Shown: positions 25,101 through 31,890 of the stretch, in pieces
Position numbering within the stretch: position 1 is the stretch's first letter
Layout of the letters: the number at the start of each line of letters is the position of its first letter
The notes under the pieces: generated by a model
Told to the model about the DNA's origin: nothing
What the model saw: the letters and a program-made list of their open reading frames with translations, nothing else
Databases searched by the model: none
Source: Ignavibacteriaceae bacterium
Lineage (GTDB): Bacteria; Bacteroidota; Ignavibacteria; Ignavibacteriales; Ignavibacteriaceae
Length of the DNA: 32,993 nt
NCBI GenBank assembly: GCA_013042995.1
Contig: JABDPB010000076.1
Span: 1-32,993, forward strand
Reading direction: 5' to 3'
Translations under genes and position numbers: made by a program

Positions 25101-25730
25101 GGATCAAGTAATATTGTCCCTTCTCGAGAAGCAAATTTCAAAGTAAAAAATCTTACTAGAAATGAATATATTGATTTTGCATATCTGGTGACAGGGACAA
25201 TCAGTACTACTCATAGTCTATGGTTTAAAGAATTTATTAAGGGAAGATATGTTAGAACTTGGCGTATAAATATAAGATACAGAACGGCAAGTGCACCACT
25301 TGAAAATGCTGGAACACTTAATATCTCAACATTAAAACCATTTAGTCAACAAGATAGCTTTCTTTTCACGATGAAGGGAGCAACATTAGATAACAGTCTG
25401 GCAAAAGCAGAACTAGATAAAATTAAAGTAGTACCGAATCCGTACATTGTTACTCATGCAGGTGAAGAGAGACTTCTAAGTTTCCAATCCAGTGGAAGAG
25501 GAGAAAGGGAAATCCGATTTACTTATATACCACCAGGATCGAAAATCTCAATTTTTACAGTTAGAGGTGAATTGGTTAAAACGCTTCTAAGTGAAAGCCT
25601 ATATGTAGGGGATATCTTTTGGAATTTAAGGAGCGAAGAAAATATTGATGTTGCATTTGGAGTTTATGTATTTGTTGTTGAAGCACCTAATATAGGTACA
25701 AAGATTGGCAAGTTTGCCTTAATTAAATAG
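22191..25730 (+). CDS. Large secreted protein with T9SS-type C-terminal sorting domain
   Basis: 1179 residues with a signal peptide (MKKLSILLFLFFGSNLFA, cleavage after Ala18). Three aspartate-rich motifs, IDNDDD (302-307), IDNDLDG (402-408) and RDNNIDED (451-458), resemble calcium-binding loops. A fibronectin-III-like segment lies at about 605-755 (VVIYWDG, GYKIYRST, KYYYAVSAFDHG). The last 100 residues begin VVPNPY (1080-1085) and end with VYVFVVEAPNIGTKIGKFALIK, the layout of a type A sorting domain (compare the protein ending at 27966). It should cross the outer membrane through T9SS and be surface-anchored or released. The middle has no recognised enzyme domain. It lies between a TonB receptor and a PorV/PorQ-like gene with gaps of 18 and 14 bases, so the three form one operon. 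Confidence 0.82.
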   Translation: MKKLSILLFLFFGSNLFAQRGDPTLLTIGYHTGNRAAITYYNDGQIAGINTGIDIRGEWPLGSGENYIGDCIPLIGVEFINSNNDTLQSIVISRGPRRGQFEERSPVDGRFWGWNPVPGFRNPNYPSVAMSHIPQSWPLNGWNDPVAKFWIDEEGNTEWFGFFGRGIENADQESFFEADDQQDDEFNANFKPDSTDITRNGMGLRMRQRGFQWSSFLAEDAIFWLYEINNDGTTVYRKADFGTVVGTLAGGDGDSQDDLGFFDIKDWITYSWDSDGIGNKGQKVGYVGYAFLESPGNPFDGIDNDDDSESSSPRFVQSDFDAVIYNSGEPVVLINEITNPQGLRVYERTLHTVASTTDTVFSLGVRFIIEPGITTFREGNAELQIINGQEVFIPDPSANDAIDNDLDGLVDENQATHYETRIRRIPPLEGASYKDFRTGAGVNDLLIDERRDNNIDEDQDWDPEFDDVGQDGLGPDDRGYPGPDLGEGDGIPTQGEPNFGITDPDESDQIGLTGFNFFELQSAPDLSIDSSLWGRMTPGRFDVVPPTPQDGDFIYSSGYFPLFPQIPERFSVSLLFGEDFDDIFKNKKIVQQIYNAGYAFPQAPLKPKINLTQNDGKVVIYWDGEDTETSRDFVTKQQDFEGYKIYRSTDANFQDARTITNALGVLTFDKPIAQYDLDNEYSGFFIPSPELLEAFGGTTFFFGENTGVINRFVDSTVVPGIKYYYAVSAFDHGDGSPDIFPEENSKFIFRSNTGEVILDDNTGFITPGRRPAGYSNAFLENLEKSENFFGTGDAAVELIDESDVKNNFNYQITFEDTGLTSETANWSLLDLQTPDTVFVPLANETFIVNPKDSIPLPQGTDTIFVNGSPIAATGPYYTATYQILVDKSTRFFGETPVRQGFRVQLFNDEILLDSLQTGFENIPSEPAPDFDILPFKALNPNFNGFNVPNDYVIEFFSSIVDTSVADTVGPGSSNIVPSREANFKVKNLTRNEYIDFAYLVTGTISTTHSLWFKEFIKGRYVRTWRINIRYRTASAPLENAGTLNISTLKPFSQQDSFLFTMKGATLDNSLAKAELDKIKVVPNPYIVTHAGEERLLSFQSSGRGEREIRFTYIPPGSKISIFTVRGELVKTLLSESLYVGDIFWNLRSEENIDVAFGVYVFVVEAPNIGTKIGKFALIK

Positions 25731-25744
25731 CGGAGAATGAAGTT

Positions 25745-26746
25745 ATGAAAAAATTTATATTCTTGTTTTTAATAAGCACTGCCTGTTTAATTGGGCAATC
25801 TAAAATAGGCTCCACTGCTGCGCCATTTTTGAATATAGCTGTCAGCCCACGCGCAATATCTATGGGGGGTGCATTTGTTGGAACTGCAAACGATGTAAGT
25901 TCATTATATTGGAATCCGGCAGGCGCATCGCGGAGTAATACAAATGAAGCAATGTTTTCTCACTCAAGATGGTTCGCTGATATAAATTATAACTGGGCTG
26001 GAGCCATGATTAAGCTTGGCGGTGCAGGCACTATAGGACTTAGCCTCACATATCTTGATTACGGTGATATTGAAGTTACAACATTGGCTGAACAAGATGG
26101 TACGGGTCAATTCTATTCTGCACACGATTTATCAATGGGTTTAACTTATGCATATAATCTTACCGACAGGTTTTCATTAGGTGGCACTGTAAAATATATT
26201 CAACAAAATATTTGGAATTCATCGGCGAGTTCTATTGCACTGGACTTAGGTGTTCTATTTCATTCCGATATTTATGGTTTAAGAATTGGAGCAACTATAA
26301 CAAACTTTGGATCAGCAATGAATATGGATGGAAAAGATTTATTGGTTCAACATGACATTGATCCAAACAGTAGCGGCAATAATGACCAAATTTTAGCAAA
26401 TTTAAAGACAGATGATTTCCCTCTGCCTCTTACATTCAGAATAGGACTTGCTATGGATGTAGTAGATTCTGACGACCATAGATTGACTTTGGCTGCAGAT
26501 GCACTCCATCCAAATGATAACGATGAATCTATAAATGTTGGTATGGAATATATTTTTAATAACTTGATTGCTTTCAGAGTTGGCTATAAATCATTGTTTT
26601 TAAACAATTCTGAAGAAGGGCTTACCGCTGGTGTTGGCCTAAATTATGATTTTACTAGCAATTTTGGAGTTAGAGTAGACTATGCTTACCAGGATTTTGG
26701 AGTGCTGGATTATACGCAACATTTTTCACTAGGCATTAAATTTTGA
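25745..26746 (+). CDS. PorV/PorQ-family outer-membrane protein
   Basis: 333 residues. A signal peptide (MKKFIFLFLISTACLIG) precedes a beta-barrel-like protein with the family opening AAPFLNIAVSPRAISMGGAFVGTANDVSSLYWNPAGA (26-62), which matches PorV, PorQ and UPF0164 proteins of the FadL-related superfamily. Alternating strands continue to a terminal phenylalanine (HFSLGIKF). In known type IX systems PorV carries cargo from the translocon to the attachment complex after recognising the C-terminal sorting domain. Its position directly after a sorting-domain protein suggests a dedicated shuttle or anchoring partner, which is inference. It starts 14 bases after the upstream stop. The following sorting-domain gene begins 96 bases after this stop. 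Confidence 0.87.
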   Translation: MKKFIFLFLISTACLIGQSKIGSTAAPFLNIAVSPRAISMGGAFVGTANDVSSLYWNPAGASRSNTNEAMFSHSRWFADINYNWAGAMIKLGGAGTIGLSLTYLDYGDIEVTTLAEQDGTGQFYSAHDLSMGLTYAYNLTDRFSLGGTVKYIQQNIWNSSASSIALDLGVLFHSDIYGLRIGATITNFGSAMNMDGKDLLVQHDIDPNSSGNNDQILANLKTDDFPLPLTFRIGLAMDVVDSDDHRLTLAADALHPNDNDESINVGMEYIFNNLIAFRVGYKSLFLNNSEEGLTAGVGLNYDFTSNFGVRVDYAYQDFGVLDYTQHFSLGIKF

Positions 26747-26841
26747 CCTTGGATACAGTAATTTTGATTAAAAAATTTTCTATATTTAATAGGGGCAAAA
26801 ACAAAAATTACAATATCAATCAATATCAAAAGGAGAATTCT

Positions 26842-27966
26842 ATGCGAAAATTACTACTCATTGCTTTCTTATTATTTTTAGCAGGTATTACATTCGCTCA
26901 GCCAAAGGATATTCTTGTTAACTGGGAATGTGATATGGAAATTGAAATTCTTTCGGGAAGATACAACACAGCTGATACAGTTGCAGCCCGAGGAAATTTT
27001 AACGGTTGGGGACGTCACGATCTCGTTCCGAGCGTACTGGATCCCAATAAATATGTAAGTGAAATGCCTGACACTATACTTCAAGCTGAAGTGGGTGATA
27101 CAATAGTCGCTTACAAATTTTTCTACACACCCAATACATGGGAAGGTGGAGATGATAAACTATATATCTTAACTCAGGCTGATTATGATGCTGGTTCAGC
27201 TACAGTTTCACGTCCATTTAACGATGGAACATTATCCACTGTTACAGGCCAGGATTCTGAGGTTTTATTCCAGGTTGATGTAACCGGTGCCGTGTCAGCG
27301 ATTAATAGTCTACCATTCCCTGTCATAAACACAGTGCACATGGCGGGTGGAACATCACCTCTTCAATGGCCCAATTTAGGCTGGCCAAGCAGTGAAATAG
27401 GACTTATGATTGAGTTGAACGACGCTGGAATGGATGGTGATAAAGTTGCCGGTGATAACATTTTCTCAACCACGGTTACTTTCCCTGCTTATACTACATT
27501 TAATGTTAATTATAAGTTTGGTATCAATTATGGGGATAGTGTGAATAATGGTGGTGGCAATGATAACGAAAACGCTATTGGTGCTAATCACATTATTAAC
27601 CTTTTCTCAAGTTTATACTATGCCGAAACTTTAGATACTTTTGGCATTATGGGAGAAAAAGACTTTGTAACTGATGTAGAACCCACATCAGACCCATTAC
27701 CGAGGACTTATTCAATGGATCAGAATTATCCAAATCCTTTCAACCCCTCGACAATGATTAAGTTCAGTGTGCCCAAAGAAGAGTTTGTTACTTTGAATGT
27801 ATACAACTCAATTGGACAACAGGTAGCAACGCTTGTTAGCGAAAATATGTCTGTCGGAACTTATCAGGTAGATTTTAATGCTGCAAATCTTTCAAGTGGA
27901 ATTTATTTCTATAAGATTACTGCAGGAAGCTTTACCGAGACCAAGAAAATGATCCTAATGAAATAA
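26842..27966 (+). CDS. Secreted protein with carbohydrate-binding-like fold and T9SS type A sorting domain
   Basis: 374 residues. The start at ATG 26842 is chosen over an upstream TTG (26743) because AAAAGGAGA lies just before it and it opens a clear signal peptide (MRKLLLIAFLLFLAGITFA, cleavage after Ala19). Residues about 24-118 (ADTVAARGNFNGWGRHDLVPS, VAYKFFYTP) resemble a starch- or glycogen-binding immunoglobulin-like module. Residues about 125-235 (VHMAGGTSPLQWPNLGWPS, DGDKVAGDNIFSTTVTFP) resemble a choice-of-anchor/X-type module. Residues 294-374, beginning QNYPNPFNPSTMIKF and ending GSFTETKKMILMK, are a canonical T9SS type A sorting domain. It probably binds carbohydrate at the cell surface; no catalytic residues were recognised. 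TATATTTA at 26781-26788 may be its own -7 element. Confidence 0.87.
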   Translation: MRKLLLIAFLLFLAGITFAQPKDILVNWECDMEIEILSGRYNTADTVAARGNFNGWGRHDLVPSVLDPNKYVSEMPDTILQAEVGDTIVAYKFFYTPNTWEGGDDKLYILTQADYDAGSATVSRPFNDGTLSTVTGQDSEVLFQVDVTGAVSAINSLPFPVINTVHMAGGTSPLQWPNLGWPSSEIGLMIELNDAGMDGDKVAGDNIFSTTVTFPAYTTFNVNYKFGINYGDSVNNGGGNDNENAIGANHIINLFSSLYYAETLDTFGIMGEKDFVTDVEPTSDPLPRTYSMDQNYPNPFNPSTMIKFSVPKEEFVTLNVYNSIGQQVATLVSENMSVGTYQVDFNAANLSSGIYFYKITAGSFTETKKMILMK

Positions 27967-27994
27967 TCTCTTGAGATTAAGTCATTAAAATTTG

Positions 27995-28021
27995 AAAGCC
28001 CCGTTTTGCGGGGCTTTTTTT
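27995..28021. terminator. Bidirectional rho-independent terminator
   Basis: AAAGCCCCG (27995-28003) pairs with CGGGGCTTT (28009-28017) around a five-base loop, giving a nine-pair stem followed by a T-run on the plus strand. It stops transcription of the sorting-domain gene; read from the other side it follows the stop of the SGNH/TPR gene, whose stop codon overlaps the T-run. A smaller dyad TAATCTC-TT-GAGATTA lies just upstream (27964-27979). Confidence 0.92.
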
Positions 28022-29903
28022 ATTGCCTCAAAATTTTTGTGAGCTCACTTCTTAAATTTTGTGCACCTGCAAATTGCGGATTTAGTTCAGTACACTTTTC
28101 AATTGCCTCCAGAGCTCTTATATAATCTTTTTTTTGAATATATGCACCCGATAGATTGTAATGAACCTGCGCATCGGAGTTATTAAATTCAATACTTTCA
28201 AGTAACAAACTAATTGCCTTCTCGATATTTCCTTTGTTTAGATTTATGGTCCCGAGCCATTTCGTTGAAAATGCATCTGGCATTTCATTATATCGCTTCT
28301 TTAATAGGAAGTATGCAAGATCATACTCTTTAGCATTGATCAATACGGATGTTGCATAATCATAGTCATTTATTTTGAAGGGATATTGAGAAATTAGTAC
28401 TCTATATTCTTGGGCAAAGTTGTAATAATCTTCTAGAGAAAGATAGTATGCAGCAGCTTCACGATGAGATTTTTCCCAATTTAAATTCTCTACTGCTGCT
28501 CTGTACGCAATCGAATCAATTTTGTTATTTAAATTCAAATTCTGGAGGAATGTATAATCTGGATTTTCTTTAAATGGCCAATCATTAAGTAATCCTTTCA
28601 ATCGTATCGCAGAAATAATTGAATCTAACCTTGAAAAAGCGAAGTTATCAATAACAATACTATCCTGTTTTGTGTCTGAAATCTCGATCAGTGTTTCATT
28701 CGGCAGATAGCTATTTTTCCTCATTGCTTCAAGATAAATTTTGCCCATCAATAAATACCCTTCAATTGAAGGATGCAAGTGATCAACAATTAAATTATTA
28801 CCAACTATTCCATTTTGGCTAGCACTATTAAATATCGAATCAACATTTACCAATCCACAGTTATACTTTACAGCGAGTTTTTTGATTATTGTGTTCATTA
28901 TTTCAGGTGCTCTAAATCTTAAAGCATCACAATCTTTTGCTAGTCGAAAAAGTGAATCGGCATCACTTAGTTTTTTTTCAATATAAAACTTTTGTGCTTT
29001 ATGAAATAAATTAATTGCAGATTCATACTCTTCGCTTTTCACAGATACAAATGGCTTTTGATCTTTCAGATTACTAACAACTGTTCCAATTATTACTGGA
29101 ACATTGGCTTCAGTTGTGAATGAAAGAATGTCTTCAAAATTATTTTCAAATTGACTAATTCCTGTATCAAACATTTCAGATTTATAAGTGATTAACTTTT
29201 CTTTTACTATCCGGGCCATTAGTGTTCCACCCCGCTCTGAATCAATAATTGCTTCACTGTTAAAGATTGTCCCAACAGAGCTTAATAATGTTCTGATTAG
29301 TTGAACAGTTTTAAACTTGTCCAATTGGATAATAAAGTTTACAAGTCCTGTTGATGCACTCATATTTTCTGCAGATCCGATGCCTAAAGCACCATAGTAC
29401 TCATTATGCCCGGCATAGAGTAGGATTAAATCGGGCTCTTGTTCAATCACATCTGGTATAAGATCTCTTATGGTGTAAGAGTTGGTTGCGGTAATTGCGA
29501 TGTTTACAACTTCGATATGTAAGTTGGGATACATCAGTTCAAGTCTGTCTCTTAAGTAACGCGAAAAAGTACCGTTGGGTGAGTATGGAAAACCGGCAGC
29601 ACTACTGCCCCCCATCACCATAATACGAAATGCATTTTCTTTTTTTACAATATCAAATGCATCGTTGTTCGATTGCGGAAGGTTCTTTAAATTATAAAAA
29701 TATCTTCCAGAAACATCAGGATTAAGCATTTGTTTAGTTTCAGTAACCTGAATCCAGGTTTCATCGTTTCTTCCGTAATTAAAGAGTCTCAAACAAATTT
29801 CTAGAACAACAAAGAAAATAATAGGAAAAAGTATAAGTACTAGATAAAACCAGAAGGGTGAACTTTTTCTTCTGCGTTTTTCTTTTATGGAGGATTTATT
29901 CAT
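28020..29903 (-). CDS. Membrane-anchored SGNH-hydrolase-like protein with C-terminal TPRs (copy 1)
   Basis: 627 residues from ATG 29903; GTG 29909 would add two residues. A basic N-terminus (KEKRRRKSS) and one transmembrane helix (about 16-38) place the rest outside the cytoplasmic membrane. The SGNH-type domain shows VMGGSSAAGFPY with candidate nucleophile Ser101, GHNEYYG with Asn167, and VDHLHPSIEGY with Asp374 and His377. A conserved VVSNLKDQKPFVSV and DALRFRAPE follow the family pattern of the two neighbours. The last 120 residues form TPR repeats (NKGNIEKAISLLLESIEFNN, YIRALEAIEKCTELNP). Such enzymes are esterases or sugar O-acetyl transferases; the substrate is unknown. Its start overlaps the end of copy 2 by eight bases, and the transcript ends at the terminator at 27995-28021. 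Confidence 0.8.
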   Translation of the reverse strand: MNKSSIKEKRRRKSSPFWFYLVLILFPIIFFVVLEICLRLFNYGRNDETWIQVTETKQMLNPDVSGRYFYNLKNLPQSNNDAFDIVKKENAFRIMVMGGSSAAGFPYSPNGTFSRYLRDRLELMYPNLHIEVVNIAITATNSYTIRDLIPDVIEQEPDLILLYAGHNEYYGALGIGSAENMSASTGLVNFIIQLDKFKTVQLIRTLLSSVGTIFNSEAIIDSERGGTLMARIVKEKLITYKSEMFDTGISQFENNFEDILSFTTEANVPVIIGTVVSNLKDQKPFVSVKSEEYESAINLFHKAQKFYIEKKLSDADSLFRLAKDCDALRFRAPEIMNTIIKKLAVKYNCGLVNVDSIFNSASQNGIVGNNLIVDHLHPSIEGYLLMGKIYLEAMRKNSYLPNETLIEISDTKQDSIVIDNFAFSRLDSIISAIRLKGLLNDWPFKENPDYTFLQNLNLNNKIDSIAYRAAVENLNWEKSHREAAAYYLSLEDYYNFAQEYRVLISQYPFKINDYDYATSVLINAKEYDLAYFLLKKRYNEMPDAFSTKWLGTINLNKGNIEKAISLLLESIEFNNSDAQVHYNLSGAYIQKKDYIRALEAIEKCTELNPQFAGAQNLRSELTKILRQ

Positions 29904-31878
29904 CAGCACTGCTTTTACTTAATATTGATTCAAGCTGCTGCTTAATTATTTTTGCTCGTGAAAAATTGGGATCTAGCTGTAAACACCGGTTGATCGAATT
30001 CAGAGCTTTGTTAAATTCTTTTCTTTGAGCATAAGCACCTGTAATATTAAAATAGGTTTGCGCGTCGTTATCATTTAAGATTAAGCTTTGCTCAAGATAA
30101 GTTATTGCCTCATCTACAAATCCCTGTGAAAGATCAATAATCCCAAGCCATTTTGTATTGAATGCGTTTGGTTTTTTATCAAAACCACGCTTCAAAAAAT
30201 AATAAGCATTAGAAAACTTTCCAGCTTTTATTAATTCCTTTGCAGTTGAACTATAGTATTTTATGAGAAAAGGAAACTCCTCAATTAATGCTGCCATTTC
30301 AGTGCTGTAGAACTCAAAATTATTTTGTGCTTTATAATACTCAGCAGACTTTAAACGTGCTTGTTCGCGAGAGATTAATCCATCTACAACCTGTAAGGCT
30401 AAGCTGTCAATTACATCTTTCAGACTAAACAAAATATTTCGTGGTAATTTATTTTCAGGATCAACATAAGGCCAATCGTTTTTTAAGATTTTTATTCTGA
30501 ATTCAGCAATGGTTGAATCCAATTGGGTAAAGTTGTAATAAGCAAAAAGAAGACTGTCCGCAAGTTTTTCATCAATGTTGGGGATTTCGTTTTGTGGAAG
30601 GAATTTGTTTTTTTTCATTGATGAAAAGAATAAATTACCAATTAACTGATAACCTTTAACATTCGGATGCAAATGGTCTGTCATTAATTCATCACCCACA
30701 ATTCCGTTTCCACTAGCTGAATTTATTATTGAATCACTTCTAATCACCGGATACCCAAACTCCTTGCACAACTGAATAATAACATTATTTATTTCTTCAG
30801 GTGCGCGAAATCTTAAAGCATCAAGATCTTTAGCAAAAATAAATTGATGCTTTGCTGAATCAACTTCTCCCACACTTAGCTTTGTTTTCGCATCCTCAAA
30901 TATCATTTCCGCTGACGGATAGTTTGAATTAATCACAGAAACAAAAGGCTTTTGATCTTTCAGATTGCTCACCAGCGTGCTTGCTATTACCGGAACATTT
31001 GCTTCCTCACAGATAGAAAATATGTCACTTAAATTTTCTTTAAACTGCTCAATTCCGTCCCAATAAACGCCGGAATCGTACTCAATCATTTTGTCTTTAG
31101 ACATTTGAGCCATGAGTGTACCACCGGTTACAATATCATTTGAGGAAAATATTCCTGTAATACTGGTAATTAGATTTCTAAGAAGTTCAACTGATTTTAA
31201 TTTATTCAACCATAATGTTGTTTTAACTACAAAACGTGATGAGCCAAAGGATTCAAGTGAGCCAACTCCCAGAGCTCCGTAATATTCATTATGCCCAAGA
31301 TAAATTAATATCAAATCTGGTTGCTTTTCTAACAGTTCTGGAACCAAATCTCTAATTGCATAGGAATTAATTGCAGCCATGCTGAAATTCGAAACTTCGA
31401 TTTGTGTGGAAGCGTATAATATTTCCAATTTTTTTCGTATAAACTTACTAAATGAAGCACTCGATAAATATGGATACCCGGCACCCGAACTTGCTCCTAA
31501 TACAAAAATTCTAAAATTGTTCCCCTTTTTCTCTTTGTAAATAAAAGACTCAACTGAGAAAGGTGCATTTTTAGTGGTGTAGAAATATCTTTTACTTATA
31601 TCAGGATTAAGTATTTGCATATCACTGGAAATATCAACCCAAACTCTGTTATCAATTCCGTAGCTAAACACCCTTAAACCAATTTCTAAGAGGAAAAAGA
31701 ATAGAACCGGAATAATTATAAAAGACAAGTAAAACCATTTTGGAGGAGGTGGTTTGATTTCGTTTATAAAAAGTTTTACCTCGGAGAGGGGAGCATTTAA
31801 CCGTTTGGTAATTTGTTTTTCAGTGAGCGAATCAAAATTCTTTTTAATAAATTCTTTTTGTTTATTGGTAAGCGGCAA
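29896..31878 (-). CDS. Membrane-anchored SGNH-hydrolase-like protein with C-terminal TPRs (copy 2)
   Basis: 660 residues starting at TTG, with TAAGGGA about nine bases upstream. Before the transmembrane helix (about 48-68) there is an extra cytoplasmic segment of about 40 residues (NKQKEFIKKNF, LTEKQITKRLNAPLSEVKLFI) that looks like a small helix-turn-helix or protein-binding module and is absent from copy 1. The SGNH motifs are VLGASSGAGYPY (Ser131), GHNEYYG (Asn197) and TDHLHPNVKGY (Asp401, His404), all intact. Conserved STLVSNLKDQKPFVSV and DALRFRAPE blocks and C-terminal TPR repeats (FVDEAITYLEQSLILND, FNKALNSINRCLQLDPN) follow. It starts 12 bases after copy 3 ends, so the set is one transcript. 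An O-acetylesterase or acetyltransferase role on surface glycans is inference. Confidence 0.8.
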   Translation of the reverse strand: MPLTNKQKEFIKKNFDSLTEKQITKRLNAPLSEVKLFINEIKPPPPKWFYLSFIIIPVLFFFLLEIGLRVFSYGIDNRVWVDISSDMQILNPDISKRYFYTTKNAPFSVESFIYKEKKGNNFRIFVLGASSGAGYPYLSSASFSKFIRKKLEILYASTQIEVSNFSMAAINSYAIRDLVPELLEKQPDLILIYLGHNEYYGALGVGSLESFGSSRFVVKTTLWLNKLKSVELLRNLITSITGIFSSNDIVTGGTLMAQMSKDKMIEYDSGVYWDGIEQFKENLSDIFSICEEANVPVIASTLVSNLKDQKPFVSVINSNYPSAEMIFEDAKTKLSVGEVDSAKHQFIFAKDLDALRFRAPEEINNVIIQLCKEFGYPVIRSDSIINSASGNGIVGDELMTDHLHPNVKGYQLIGNLFFSSMKKNKFLPQNEIPNIDEKLADSLLFAYYNFTQLDSTIAEFRIKILKNDWPYVDPENKLPRNILFSLKDVIDSLALQVVDGLISREQARLKSAEYYKAQNNFEFYSTEMAALIEEFPFLIKYYSSTAKELIKAGKFSNAYYFLKRGFDKKPNAFNTKWLGIIDLSQGFVDEAITYLEQSLILNDNDAQTYFNITGAYAQRKEFNKALNSINRCLQLDPNFSRAKIIKQQLESILSKSSADE

Positions 31879-31890
31879 AATATAAATCCC

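Noticed and set aside
26743..26841. Upstream extension (33 codons) of the sorting-domain protein starting at TTG
   Set aside because: The extension would bury the signal peptide; AAAAGGAGA just before ATG 26842 marks the real start.
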